Positions 34,850-43,130 of a stretch of 64,000 nucleotides of DNA are shown here, in pieces; positions within the stretch are counted from its first letter, which is position 1; each line of letters starts with the position of its first letter. The translations under genes were made by a program, and so were the position numbers. The DNA comes from DATFDN01 sp035685165 (GTDB lineage Bacteria > Pseudomonadota > Alphaproteobacteria > Acetobacterales > Acetobacteraceae). Under the pieces are notes generated by a model. That model made no database searches and had not been told where the DNA came from. It worked only from the letters and a program-made list of their open reading frames with translations. The DNA lies in assembly GCA_035685165.1 (NCBI GenBank), contig DASRBI010000010.1:213063-277062 (forward strand). Reading direction: 5' to 3'.

Positions 34850-34974
34850 GGGCGGCGGCCTTTCGCGCGGGGCGGCCGGCGCGACTCGCGCAGGCCAATT
34901 CCGACCTTGGCGGCCCCACATAGGCCGCGGGCGGGAAAGCCGCAAGGAGAGCGGCGCCAGCCGGCTTTGCGGCG

Positions 34975-35015
34975 CTTGCCCCTCCCCCTGACCCCGTCCC
35001 GCAAGGGGAGGGGGA
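34975..35015. repeat. G/C-rich dispersed palindromic repeat
   Basis: Arms CCCCTCCCC (34979-34987) and GGGGAGGGG (35005-35013) enclose CTGACCCCGTCCCGCAA. The same CTGACCCC-TCCCGCAAGGGGAGGGG unit occurs elsewhere in the window. It sits in the gap between guaB and the YkgJ-like gene and may terminate the latter's transcript. Confidence 0.6.
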
Positions 35016-35027
35016 CTTCTGCTTCCC

Positions 35028-35417
35028 CTACCGCCGCGCTTTCTCCCGCTCGGCCGCCGCCTCAGCGGCCTCCTGGGCGCGCAGCTCCGCCGGCGCGGTC
35101 TGGAACATGCGGGCGAACTGATAGACCGTGTCGTCCTGCTGGTTCCAGCATACATAGCCGCGGCAATCCCGGGGCCGCGCCGCATAGACCGTGCACAGCC
35201 GGTCCTCGCCCAGGAACTGGCAGACCGTGTAGCCCGACTTGATGCGCTTGGCGCCCTTGCGCGTGCGCTCGACGATGTGGCGGCGCTCGAACTCCGTCAC
35301 CGTCAGGCCAAGGAACTTCGCCAGCCGCCTGATGTCGGCGCGGCTCACTTCGACATAGCCCGCCATCCGGCAGCACAGGCTCGGGCATTTCAGGCAGTCG
35401 AGGGTGGGCGCGTCCAT
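35028..35417 (-). CDS. YkgJ family cysteine cluster protein
   Basis: A 129-residue protein of the YkgJ/UPF0153 family, which is thought to bind zinc or iron through conserved Cys. The N-terminal CLKCPSLCC gives Cys8, Cys11, Cys15 and Cys16; further Cys occur in GYTVCQFLGEDRLCTVYAARP and DCRGYVCW. The C-terminal helix is charged (EAAEAAAEREKARR). Its biochemical role is not established. Divergent to the DNA ligase gene 54 bp away. Confidence 0.85.
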   Translation of the reverse strand: MDAPTLDCLKCPSLCCRMAGYVEVSRADIRRLAKFLGLTVTEFERRHIVERTRKGAKRIKSGYTVCQFLGEDRLCTVYAARPRDCRGYVCWNQQDDTVYQFARMFQTAPAELRAQEAAEAAAEREKARR

Positions 35418-35471
35418 GCGTGCTTATAGCGCGTCTTGGGCGTTCGGCGCCCGCGCCGATATGAAGAAATC

Positions 35472-37049
35472 ATGCGCGCCTTCGCCGAGCTTCTGGAGCG
35501 GCTGGTGTTCACGCACGGGCGAACCGCCAAGATCGCCCTCTTGCGCCGCTACTTCGCGACCGAGCCCGATCCCGATCGCGGCATCGGGCTGGCGGCGATC
35601 GCGGGGGAGCTTGCGTTCACCGCCGCCAAGCCCGGGCTGATCCGCGATCTGGCCGCCGCGCGGACCGATCCGGTGCTGTTCGGCTGGTCCTATGATTATG
35701 TGGGCGACCTCGCCGAGACGGTGGCGCTGATGTGGCCCGCGCCGCCCGGCCCGGACGAGCCGCCGTCCCTTGCCGAGATTGTCCGCACGCTGGAGACCGC
35801 GCCCAAGGGCACGCTTGCCGGGGTCGTTGCCGGCTGGCTCGACCGCTGCGACGTGGCGGTGCGCTTCGCCCTGCTCAAGCTGATCACCGGCGGCTTGCGC
35901 GTCGGCGCCTCGGCGCGGCTCGCCAAGATCGCGCTGGCTGAGATGGGCGGCGTGGAGCCCGACGAGGTGGAGGAGGTGTGGCACGGGCTCGCGCCGCCCT
36001 ACCTGCCGCTGTTCGCCTGGATCGAGGGGCGCGCGGCGAAACCCGATCCCGCGGACGCGCCGGTGTTCCGCCCGCCGATGCTTGCCCATCCGCTGGAACC
36101 GGGCGACCTCGAAGGGCTCGACATCGCGCAGTACCGCGCCGAGTGGAAATGGGACGGCATCCGCGTGCAGCTCGTTGCTGCGCCGGGCGGGCGGCGCATC
36201 TACTCGCGCGGCGCCGACGACGTTTCGGCCGCGTTTCCGGAAATCGTCGAGGCGATGGAGTTCCGCGCCGTCGTGGACGGCGAGATGCTGGTGATCCGGG
36301 GCGGTGAGGTGGCGCCGTTCGCCGACCTGCAGCAGCGGCTCAACCGCAGGCAGGTGACGGCTTCGATGCTGCGGGATTTCCCGGCCGCGGTGCGACTCTA
36401 CGATATTCTTTTCGATGGCGCGGAGGATCTGCGGCCGCTGCCGTTCGACGCGCGGCGGGCGCGGCTTGAGGAATGGTTCGTGCGGGTGCGGCCGCGGCGC
36501 ATGGACCTTTCGCCGCTCATCGAAGCGGGGTCATTCGACCAACTGGCGCGGCTGCGCGCGGGCGCGCGCGCGGCGTCGTTGGAAGGGATCATGCTGAAGC
36601 GCGCCGACAGCCCGTATGTGCCGGGGCGGCCGAAGGGGCTGTGGTGGAAATGGAAGCGCGACCCGCACAGCGTCGATGCAGTGATGATGTACGCGCAGCG
36701 CGGGCACGGCAAGCGCAGCAGCTTCTATTCCGACTACACGTTCGGGCTTTGGCGCGACGGTGAGCTTGTGCCGGTCGGCAAGGCTTACTCCGGCATCACC
36801 GACGCCGAGCTCGCCTGGCTCGACCGCTGGGTGCGGAACCACACGATCGCTCGCTACGGCCCGGTGCGCGAGGTGGAGAAATCGCTCGTGCTGGAGGTGG
36901 CGTTCGACGCCGCGCAACGTTCCGCGCGGCACAAGTCCGGGGTGGCGATGCGCTTCCCGCGGATCGTCCGCATCCGCACCGACAAACCGGCCGCCGAAGC
37001 GGATCGGCTGGAGCACCTTATGGCGCTGGTGGAGAACCGGGGCGGCTAG
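35472..37049 (+). CDS. ATP-dependent DNA ligase (PP_1105-type)
   Basis: A 525-residue ATP-dependent DNA ligase. The N-terminal helical domain carries WSYDYVGDLAETVALMWP, typical of the bacterial PP_1105-type ligase. The nucleotidyl-accepting Lys226 is in AEWKWDGIRVQ, with motif III-like DGEMLVI, motif IV EGIMLKRADSPY and motif V KGLWWKWKR. In many proteobacteria this ligase clusters with a DEXH helicase and an exonuclease; here it is followed at once by a Ku gene, so a role in end joining is possible. The ATG at 35472 opens the family's usual MRAFAELLERL start. Confidence 0.92.
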   Translation: MRAFAELLERLVFTHGRTAKIALLRRYFATEPDPDRGIGLAAIAGELAFTAAKPGLIRDLAAARTDPVLFGWSYDYVGDLAETVALMWPAPPGPDEPPSLAEIVRTLETAPKGTLAGVVAGWLDRCDVAVRFALLKLITGGLRVGASARLAKIALAEMGGVEPDEVEEVWHGLAPPYLPLFAWIEGRAAKPDPADAPVFRPPMLAHPLEPGDLEGLDIAQYRAEWKWDGIRVQLVAAPGGRRIYSRGADDVSAAFPEIVEAMEFRAVVDGEMLVIRGGEVAPFADLQQRLNRRQVTASMLRDFPAAVRLYDILFDGAEDLRPLPFDARRARLEEWFVRVRPRRMDLSPLIEAGSFDQLARLRAGARAASLEGIMLKRADSPYVPGRPKGLWWKWKRDPHSVDAVMMYAQRGHGKRSSFYSDYTFGLWRDGELVPVGKAYSGITDAELAWLDRWVRNHTIARYGPVREVEKSLVLEVAFDAAQRSARHKSGVAMRFPRIVRIRTDKPAAEADRLEHLMALVENRGG

Positions 37050-37165
37050 GGGCCGGAAGTGCAGGGCGCAAAACGTACTCGCGCTAGGCGCGCTCAACTT
37101 CCGGTGAGAGCCGCCTTGGAACTAGGCCCCGCGGGCAAGCGTTGATAAACGCAACATCACGGACC

Positions 37166-38047
37166 ATGACAATGCCGACGCGGCCCATCTGGCGGGGCCA
37201 TCTGCGTCTCGCCCTCGTGACATGTCCGGTGGCGCTGCACACGGTGCACCGCGCCAGCGGCGAGCTGCGCTTCCACCTCATCAACCCCGAGACCGGCAAC
37301 CGGGTGCGGATGGTCACGGTCGATACGGAGACCGACGAGAAGCTGTCCCGCTCCGACCTCGTGCGCGGCTACGAGTTCGAGAAGGATCGCTACGTTATCC
37401 TGGAAGACGAGGATTTCGAGAAGGCGCGCATCGAATCCTCGTCGGTGATGACGATCGAGAAGTTCGTCGATACCGCCGAGATCGAGCCCGTGTATTACGA
37501 TGCCAGCTATTACGTGGCCCCGGACGGCGAGGCGGGGGTCGATGTCTATGCGGTCCTGCGCGCGGCCCTCGCTGAGACGCGCAAGGCGGCGCTGTCGCGC
37601 GTTGTTATATCGCGCCGCGAGCGGGCGCTCGTGCTGATGCCGATGGGCGCGGGTATGGTGGTGCACACGCTGCACGACAAGTCCGAGGTGAACGACCCGA
37701 GGGCGCTGTTCGAGCCGGCGGCGGGCGAGAAGCCGGATGCGGAGATGGTGAAGCTCGCCAAACAGTTGATCGAGCGGCAGGTGGCGCCGTTCGAGCCGGC
37801 CGACATCGAGGACCGCTACGAGAAGCGGCTGCGGGAGGTAATCGCGGCCAAGCTCAAGGGCGAGGGCATCACGCCGGAACCCGAAGGCGTGCCGCGGCGC
37901 GACAACGTGGTCGATCTGATGGCGGCGCTGAAGGCGAGTCTGGGTCGCGGGGCGGAGGCGGCGCGCGTCAAGCCCAACTCCGCGGCCACAAAGGAGGCGC
38001 CGAAGACGCGAGCCGCCGCGCGCGGTGGAGGGCGGAAACGCGCCTAA
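37166..38047 (+). CDS. ku: Ku protein (non-homologous end joining)
   Basis: A 293-residue bacterial Ku. It contains the single Ku core domain: PIWRGHLRLALVTCPVALHT, the FHLINPETGNRVRM segment, VRGYEFEKDRYVILEDEDFEKARIE in pieces, and VVISRRERALVLMP. The C-terminal tail (about 245-293) is Lys/Arg/Ala-rich, as in other bacterial Ku proteins that bind DNA ends and recruit a ligase. The ATG at 37166 fits; a TTG at 37142 would add eight unconserved residues. Directly downstream of the ATP-dependent ligase gene; no LigD polymerase is in the window. Confidence 0.95.
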   Translation: MTMPTRPIWRGHLRLALVTCPVALHTVHRASGELRFHLINPETGNRVRMVTVDTETDEKLSRSDLVRGYEFEKDRYVILEDEDFEKARIESSSVMTIEKFVDTAEIEPVYYDASYYVAPDGEAGVDVYAVLRAALAETRKAALSRVVISRRERALVLMPMGAGMVVHTLHDKSEVNDPRALFEPAAGEKPDAEMVKLAKQLIERQVAPFEPADIEDRYEKRLREVIAAKLKGEGITPEPEGVPRRDNVVDLMAALKASLGRGAEAARVKPNSAATKEAPKTRAAARGGGRKRA

Positions 38048-38865
38048 AGCCCGAACAGCCCGGCGCGCGTCACGGCGAGCCGGTCCGCAAGCGTGCGATA
38101 GGGCGCGAAATGCGGGGCGCGGCCGAGATCGCGGGCGGCGAGCACGGCCGGCAGCGCGGCCGCGAGCGCAGGATCGCCGCGACCCGGATGCGGTGCGCCG
38201 GCGAGAAATCGCCGCGCCTCATCGGCTAGAGCCGCAATGGCTTGCCCGACAGAAGGCGCGGCGGGCGCGGCGATCACGTCGTAGGGTGTCAGTCCGTGGG
38301 CCGCGAGCACCTCGGCGGGCAAGAGGCACCGCTGCTGGCGCGCCAGCAGCGTCGTGCTGCGGAGCACGCCGGCGGCGCCGAACGCCGCGCCGAGCGGGCG
38401 GAACGCCTCGGGCGACGCCGCCCTCAGCAGGCGCGCGGCGGCGACGGCCACCCCGCCGGCGCTGCCGAGCAGGTAGGCGCGCCAGTCATCGAGCGTCTCG
38501 ATGTGCGGGTCCACCTCGACCTCACGCGCGTCGATCACACCGAGCAGATCGGCCTCGGCGAGCGCGCCGGCATCGAGCGCCGCGCGCAACGGAGCGGCGA
38601 CCTCGTGGGCGCGCTGCGCGCCTTGCACCACCTCGCGCCACCAATGCAGCCGGATCAGGGCGATCGCGGGTTCCTTCGTCACCTCGCGGGCGCGGGCGAG
38701 CTCGTGATTGAAGGCATAGAGCGCGAACAGCGCGGGCCGTTGCTCGGCGGGCGCGAACAGCGCGGTCAGGAACCGGTCGGGGTCGTGGCGGCGCACCAGT
38801 GCCGCGAGCGGCCACGTGCTTGACGGGGTACGGGGCGGGCCATAGCTAACCCGTCTCGAGACCAT
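38044..38865 (-). CDS. Squalene/phytoene-synthase-family protein, NDUFAF6-like
   Basis: A 273-residue member of the SQS/PSY fold. The usual first DxxxD metal motif is replaced by AFNHELARAREVTKEP, and IRLHWWREVVQGA follows, as in NDUFAF6 (C8orf38), the complex I assembly factor, and its alphaproteobacterial relatives. The second aspartate motif is also absent, so prenyl synthase activity is unlikely. I chose the ATG at 38865, which leaves 40 bp to the divergent sodB start; the ATG at 38907 overlaps it. Converges with Ku with a 4-bp overlap. Confidence 0.85.
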   Translation of the reverse strand: MVSRRVSYGPPRTPSSTWPLAALVRRHDPDRFLTALFAPAEQRPALFALYAFNHELARAREVTKEPAIALIRLHWWREVVQGAQRAHEVAAPLRAALDAGALAEADLLGVIDAREVEVDPHIETLDDWRAYLLGSAGGVAVAAARLLRAASPEAFRPLGAAFGAAGVLRSTTLLARQQRCLLPAEVLAAHGLTPYDVIAAPAAPSVGQAIAALADEARRFLAGAPHPGRGDPALAAALPAVLAARDLGRAPHFAPYRTLADRLAVTRAGLFGL

Positions 38866-38905
38866 CGCTGACCCCGACTTTCCCTTCAGACGGCGGAGAA
38901 CGGTC

Positions 38906-39508
38906 ATGGCGTTCGAACTTCCCAACCTGCCCTATTCGCACAATGCGCTCGCCGGGCGCGGCATGTGCCAGGAAACGCTGGAGCTGCATCATGGCAAGCA
39001 CCATCAGGCCTATGTGACGGCGCTCAACGGGTTCGTGGAGAAGGATGCGAGCCTGCAAGGCAAGTCCCTCGACGACATCGTGAAATCCTCGCACGGCAAG
39101 CCGGACATGGCGGGCGTCTTCAACAACGCCGGCCAACACTGGAACCATATCCTGTTCTGGCAGGCGATGAGCCCGAACGGCGGCGGCATTCCCGGCCGGC
39201 TCGAGAAGAAGATCAATGAGGATTTCGGCTCGGTGCAGGCGTTCAAGGATGCGTTCAAGACCGCGGGCGCGACGCAATTCGGCTCCGGCTGGGCGTGGCT
39301 CGTGCTCGCTCCGGACGGCAAGCTCAAGGTCACGAAGACGGCCAACGGCTCCAACCCGCTGGCCGAGAACCAGGGCAAGGCGCTGCTCGGCTGCGACGTG
39401 TGGGAGCACAGCTATTATCTCGACTTCCGCAACCGCCGGCCGGATTACCTGGCGAACTGGCTGGATAAGCTCGCGAATTACGAATTCGCGCAGGCGCAGC
39501 TCGGGTAG
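38906..39508 (+). CDS. sodB: Superoxide dismutase, iron type
   Basis: A 200-residue cytoplasmic superoxide dismutase, converting superoxide to oxygen and hydrogen peroxide. Metal ligands His28 (ELHHGKHH), His81 (GQHWNHILFW), Asp164 and His168 (CDVWEHSYY) are all present. Gln77 in NNAGQHW is the pattern of iron-type enzymes. It has no signal peptide. Divergent from the NDUFAF6-like gene. A strong hairpin lies downstream at 39569-39606. Confidence 0.96.
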   Translation: MAFELPNLPYSHNALAGRGMCQETLELHHGKHHQAYVTALNGFVEKDASLQGKSLDDIVKSSHGKPDMAGVFNNAGQHWNHILFWQAMSPNGGGIPGRLEKKINEDFGSVQAFKDAFKTAGATQFGSGWAWLVLAPDGKLKVTKTANGSNPLAENQGKALLGCDVWEHSYYLDFRNRRPDYLANWLDKLANYEFAQAQLG

Positions 39509-39568
39509 AGGACGTACCCGGCGCGTTTAGCGGTATCGGGTTCCGAATATCTTCCGTGATTTTGGATC

Positions 39569-39606
39569 GTCATGACCGATCCCGCGTACGCGGGACCGGC
39601 CATGAC
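39569..39606. terminator. Long inverted repeat between convergent genes
   Basis: GTCATGACCG (39569-39578) pairs with CGGCCATGAC (39597-39606), with one mismatch, around the perfect palindrome TCCCGCGTACGCGGGA (39580-39595). It sits between sodB and the convergent cupredoxin gene and could end both transcripts. No U-run follows, so it may be a dispersed extragenic palindrome rather than a classical terminator. Confidence 0.55.
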
Positions 39607-39620
39607 GAGAGCAGTGCACG

Positions 39621-40064
39621 CTACTTCGTCACCAGGAACGGGTGGCTCATGCCCTGCATGAAATGGCCTTCCTGGTTGCAGACCATGAGATATTGGCCCG
39701 GCGGGACCCTGACGGTCTTCGTTACTGACTTGCCGGGCTGGACGTCGTCGGAGTCCTCCAGCTTCACGACATTCGCCTCGATCAGCCGCTGCGACTTCGC
39801 GTCATAGGGAAGCTGCTGGCCTGGCGGCGGCGCCTTGATCAGCAGCATCTCGTGCACGAGCCCTTTCGACTCGTTGTGGATGGCGAAGGTGATTCGGCCG
39901 GCCTTGGCGTGATCGGGCGAGGGGATCAGCTCCATTTTGGTGACGCCATTGCCGGTGGACGGATCCTGCAGGACCACATTCACCGTTGTCGCAGCGTTGG
40001 AACTGGACGCGACAAGCGACAACGTGAGTCCAGCGATCGCGCCGAGAGCCGGATTTTTTGACAT
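39621..40064 (-). CDS. Periplasmic cupredoxin-like copper protein
   Basis: A 147-residue secreted blue-copper-fold protein. The signal peptide spans about residues 1-24 (LGAIAGLTLSLVASSSNA). The mature part has a type 1 copper site: His71 (LVHEMLL), Cys129 (LMVCNQEGHF), His134 and Met136 or Met139 (FMQGMSH). It likely carries electrons or copper in the periplasm. Similar plastocyanin-like proteins are common near oxidases, but none is seen here. Confidence 0.85.
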   Translation of the reverse strand: MSKNPALGAIAGLTLSLVASSSNAATTVNVVLQDPSTGNGVTKMELIPSPDHAKAGRITFAIHNESKGLVHEMLLIKAPPPGQQLPYDAKSQRLIEANVVKLEDSDDVQPGKSVTKTVRVPPGQYLMVCNQEGHFMQGMSHPFLVTK

Positions 40065-40133
40065 TCGGAGATCTCCCCTGCCGTTATCGGCAAAGGAGGA
40101 AAACCCAGCCGAGGAACGGATTGCAAGTGTAAA

Positions 40134-40505
40134 TCAGGAGGCTTTCGTCGCCTTGCTCGCTGCCGGCTTGGTGTCGTTGGCGGCGACCGGCCTTATCACC
40201 TGGGTGATGGTGTCGCGCAGCACCATGACCTTGATGTTGGGCGCGATCTCCACCTCCACCTCCGCGCTCGGCGCCTCGCCCGCCGCCGGCACGCGGCTGA
40301 TGACGCCGACGATGCCGCCGCCCGTCACCACGCGGTCGCCGCGTTTCAGCGCCGCGATCATCTGCTTCGTCTCCTTTTGGCGCTGCTGCTGGGGGCGGAT
40401 CAGCAGGAAGTAGAAAACGACGAAGATGAGGACGAGCGGCAGGAACTGGGTTGCGCCGCCGAGCGCGCCGGTAAGGTCCTGCGCGTAGGCCGGAGTGATG
40501 AGCAT
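40134..40505 (-). CDS. yajC: Preprotein translocase subunit YajC
   Basis: A 123-residue inner membrane protein of the SecDF-YajC complex. One transmembrane helix (FLPLVLIFVVFYFLLIRPQQ) is followed by the conserved cytoplasmic stretch RQKETKQMIAALKRGDRVVTGGGIVGVI. It normally precedes secD/secF, which are not in this window. The ATG at 40505 is divergent from the DUF815 ATPase gene. Confidence 0.95.
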   Translation of the reverse strand: MLITPAYAQDLTGALGGATQFLPLVLIFVVFYFLLIRPQQQRQKETKQMIAALKRGDRVVTGGGIVGVISRVPAAGEAPSAEVEVEIAPNIKVMVLRDTITQVIRPVAANDTKPAASKATKAS

Positions 40506-40594
40506 GGGTCTTTCTCGCTGGGCGCCGCGCCTTGCGGCGAACCGGGCGGGACCATAGTTTGCGTGCCCTTCCCGTCAAGCATAACTCGTTTGTC

Positions 40595-41446
40595 ATGGAC
40601 CCGCGCCTGATCGACCTGCTGAGCCGCGTCGCCGACGCGCTGGACCGGCTCGCCCCGAAGCCGGCGCCGCCGGCCGACCTCGACGCGGCGGATGCGTTCG
40701 TCTGGCACCCCGAGCCGCCGCATCTGGCGCCGGTGCCGAAGGTGGCGCGGGTCGCGATCGACCTGCTTAAGGGGGTCGAGCGTCAGAAGCAGATCATCCT
40801 GGAGAACACCGAGCGGTTCGCGCAGGGGCTGCCGGCCAACAATGCGATGCTCTGGGGCGCGCGCGGGATGGGCAAGTCCTCGCTGGTCAAGGCGGTCCAT
40901 GGGGTGATCTGCGACCAGCGGCCGGGCGCGCTCGCCTTGATCGAAATCCACCGCGAGGACATCGCCTCGCTGCCCGAGCTGCTGAACGTGCTGCGCGGGC
41001 GGGCGCGCCGCTGCGTGATCCTGTGCGACGATCTGTCGTTCGAGCGGGAGGATGCCGACTACAAAGCGCTGAAATCGGTGCTCGACGGCGGCATCGAGGG
41101 GCGGCCGGAGAACGTGCTCTTTTACGCCACCTCCAACCGCCGCCACCTGATGCCGCGCGACATGATCGAGAACGAACGCTCGACCGCCATCAATCCGTCG
41201 GAGGCGACCGAGGAGAAGGTCTCGCTGTCGGACCGCTTCGGCCTTTGGATCGGCTTTCACAATTGCGACCAGCCGACCTATTTCGAAATGGTGGAAAGCT
41301 ATGCCGCCGCGCTCGGTTTGCCGATCGGCGCCGAGGAACTGCGAGCGGCAGCAAACGAATGGTCGGTCACGCGCGGCGCCCGCTCGGGGCGCGTGGCGTG
41401 GCAGTTCATCCAGGACCTGGCCGGCCGGCTCGGGGTCGCAGCCTAG
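40595..41446 (+). CDS. DUF815 family AAA ATPase
   Basis: A 283-residue ATPase of the DUF815 family. The P-loop is GARGMGKSSLVKAVHG at 88-102, the Walker B region is CVILCDDLSFERED near 150, and the sensor-1 segment is NVLFYATSNRRHLMPRD near 180. N-terminal part short and Pro-rich. The function is unknown; it is often found beside yajC, as here. A GTC-to-ATG pick at 40595 opens the protein after about 60 bp of upstream open frame that lacks family resemblance. Confidence 0.9.
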   Translation: MDPRLIDLLSRVADALDRLAPKPAPPADLDAADAFVWHPEPPHLAPVPKVARVAIDLLKGVERQKQIILENTERFAQGLPANNAMLWGARGMGKSSLVKAVHGVICDQRPGALALIEIHREDIASLPELLNVLRGRARRCVILCDDLSFEREDADYKALKSVLDGGIEGRPENVLFYATSNRRHLMPRDMIENERSTAINPSEATEEKVSLSDRFGLWIGFHNCDQPTYFEMVESYAAALGLPIGAEELRAAANEWSVTRGARSGRVAWQFIQDLAGRLGVAA

Positions 41447-41499
41447 CGGGAACCGCCGCCGCCGCCCTATGATCCCTGCAGCAATACGGGGAGTCCGCC

Positions 41500-42393
41500 A
41501 TGAACGTAGCCGCGCAGCCGGTCTATGACCGCACCGTCGAGGACCTGGGTAACATCGTCGAGCTGGGGCATGTCAACGTCACGGTGCCGGATCAGCGGCT
41601 GGCGACGCTGTTCTACGTCTCCGGCCTCGGGCTGACGCGCGATCCCTATCTGATGACCAGCACCGACAATATGTGGATCAATGTCGGCCGGGCGCAGTTT
41701 CACCTGCCGACGCGCGCGCCGCAGGTGGTGCGCGGCACCACGGGGATCGTCGTGCCCGATCTGGAGGCATTGAAGCGCCGGCTGGAGCGCGTGGCCCCGC
41801 AGCTCGAAGGCACTAAGTTCACATGGCGGGCGACCAACGACGCGGTGGAGGCGACCTGCCCCTGGGGCAACCGCATCCGCCTGCACGCGCCCGATGCCGC
41901 ACGCTGGGGGCGCATCACGCTTGGGATGCCCTATGTGGAGTGCGACGTGCCGCAGGGCACGCCGCTCGCGGCGATCGCGCGCTTCTATCGCGAAATCCTC
42001 GACGCCATCGCCGGCGTTTCGGAGGACGGGCAAGGCGCCTATGCCTGGGCGGTGCTCGGCGACGGCAACCGCATCCTGTTCCGCGAAACCAAGGCCAAGC
42101 TGCCGCCCTATGACGGGCACCATATCCAGATCACGCTCGCCAACTTCTCGGGGCCGCACAAGAAGCTGCTGGAGCGCGGTCTGATTACAGAGGAAAGCGA
42201 TCAGCACCAGTACCGCTTCACCGACATCGTGGATGTGGACAGCAACAAGCCGCTGTTCACGATCGAGCACGAGGTGCGCTCGATGCGCCATCCGCTGTTC
42301 GCCCGGCCGCTGGTGAATCGCAACCCGGCGCAAACCAACCGCGACTATGCGCCGGAATGGGATTCCTGGCGCTGGGCGATGCCGGCGACCTGA
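41500..42393 (+). CDS. VOC (glyoxalase/bleomycin resistance/dioxygenase) family protein
   Basis: A 297-residue protein with two VOC-fold halves. The first is ELGHVNVTVPDQRLATLFYVSGLGL (about 20-45) followed by HLPTRAPQVVRGTTGIVVPD; the second begins near 150 (ITLGMPYVECDV...FYREILDAIA) and includes GHHIQITLANFS. Metal ligands of the classic His-Glu type are suggested by His25 and His206 or so, but the exact set is not clear. It may be an enzyme acting on a small aromatic or thiol substrate. Single gene; neighbours do not help. Confidence 0.82.
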   Translation: MNVAAQPVYDRTVEDLGNIVELGHVNVTVPDQRLATLFYVSGLGLTRDPYLMTSTDNMWINVGRAQFHLPTRAPQVVRGTTGIVVPDLEALKRRLERVAPQLEGTKFTWRATNDAVEATCPWGNRIRLHAPDAARWGRITLGMPYVECDVPQGTPLAAIARFYREILDAIAGVSEDGQGAYAWAVLGDGNRILFRETKAKLPPYDGHHIQITLANFSGPHKKLLERGLITEESDQHQYRFTDIVDVDSNKPLFTIEHEVRSMRHPLFARPLVNRNPAQTNRDYAPEWDSWRWAMPAT

Positions 42394-42488
42394 GCCGCTA
42401 TCGGGGCCACCCCGGACGTTCGACCGCGTTCCGATCAGGCCGGCGCCTGAGGCCGCGGAAAGTGCGGCATACGGCGCCGTGAGGACGG

Positions 42489-43130
42489 TCAGGCGGAGCG
42501 GCGACGTGCGAAAAGGAAGGTCCAGCCGATCAGCAGGCCGACGGTCGCATAGCCGATGGCCGGGCCGATCACCAGGAAGCGCGCCACCGGGATCGAGAAG
42601 GCGAGTAGCGCGCGCACGCAGGTCTCCGCCACCAGCCCGCAGCCCCAGACGATCGTGATGATCGTCATCAGGCGCTTGAAGCCGGGCGCCTCGGCCTCGG
42701 CGCGCAGCTCTGCCTGCTCCGCCGCGCCGCGCCTTGCCGCGGCGGCGTGAGCGAGGATATAGACGAGCGGCCGGCCGACGAGTGCCGAGCCGAGGAAGAT
42801 CAGCCCGATCAGCCCGGTGATCAGCGACTCCCGCATCAGCAGCAGCCGCGGCGAGCCGCCGAGTGCGAAGCCGATCAGCGACAGTGCGATGCCGCCCAGC
42901 ACCATCACCGAGAGCGCGTCCACCACCCGCCGCCGCGCGAACTCGGCAAGGCTCCAGGCGGTCGGCGGAATGGCGGACACCATGATCGCGCGCGCCTCGC
43001 CCATGTACGGCTTGGCGAGCCGGTAGAAGGCCCAGGGCAGGGCGAGGTTGACCACGAGCTCCAGCGCGAAGAACACGCGCTGGCGGGTGATCCGGCGGCG
43101 ATACTCGGCCAGACGCTTAGAAAGTGACAT
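42489..43130 (-). CDS. VC0807-like integral membrane protein
   Basis: A 213-residue membrane protein with about 5-6 transmembrane segments (ALELVVNLALPWAFYRLA, VMVLGGIALSLIGFALG, SLITGLIGLIFLGSALVG, FLVIGPAIGYATVGLLIGWTF). The ESLITGLIGLIFLGS segment is typical of VC0807-family proteins, whose role is unknown. The start at 43130 overlaps the porin gene stop by 14 bp, suggesting co-transcription. Confidence 0.75.
   Translation of the reverse strand: MSLSKRLAEYRRRITRQRVFFALELVVNLALPWAFYRLAKPYMGEARAIMVSAIPPTAWSLAEFARRRVVDALSVMVLGGIALSLIGFALGGSPRLLLMRESLITGLIGLIFLGSALVGRPLVYILAHAAAARRGAAEQAELRAEAEAPGFKRLMTIITIVWGCGLVAETCVRALLAFSIPVARFLVIGPAIGYATVGLLIGWTFLFARRRSA

Noticed and set aside
39569..39606. 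Transposon end or IS remnant
   Set aside because: No transposase frame, no target-site duplication; the palindrome fits an intergenic hairpin.
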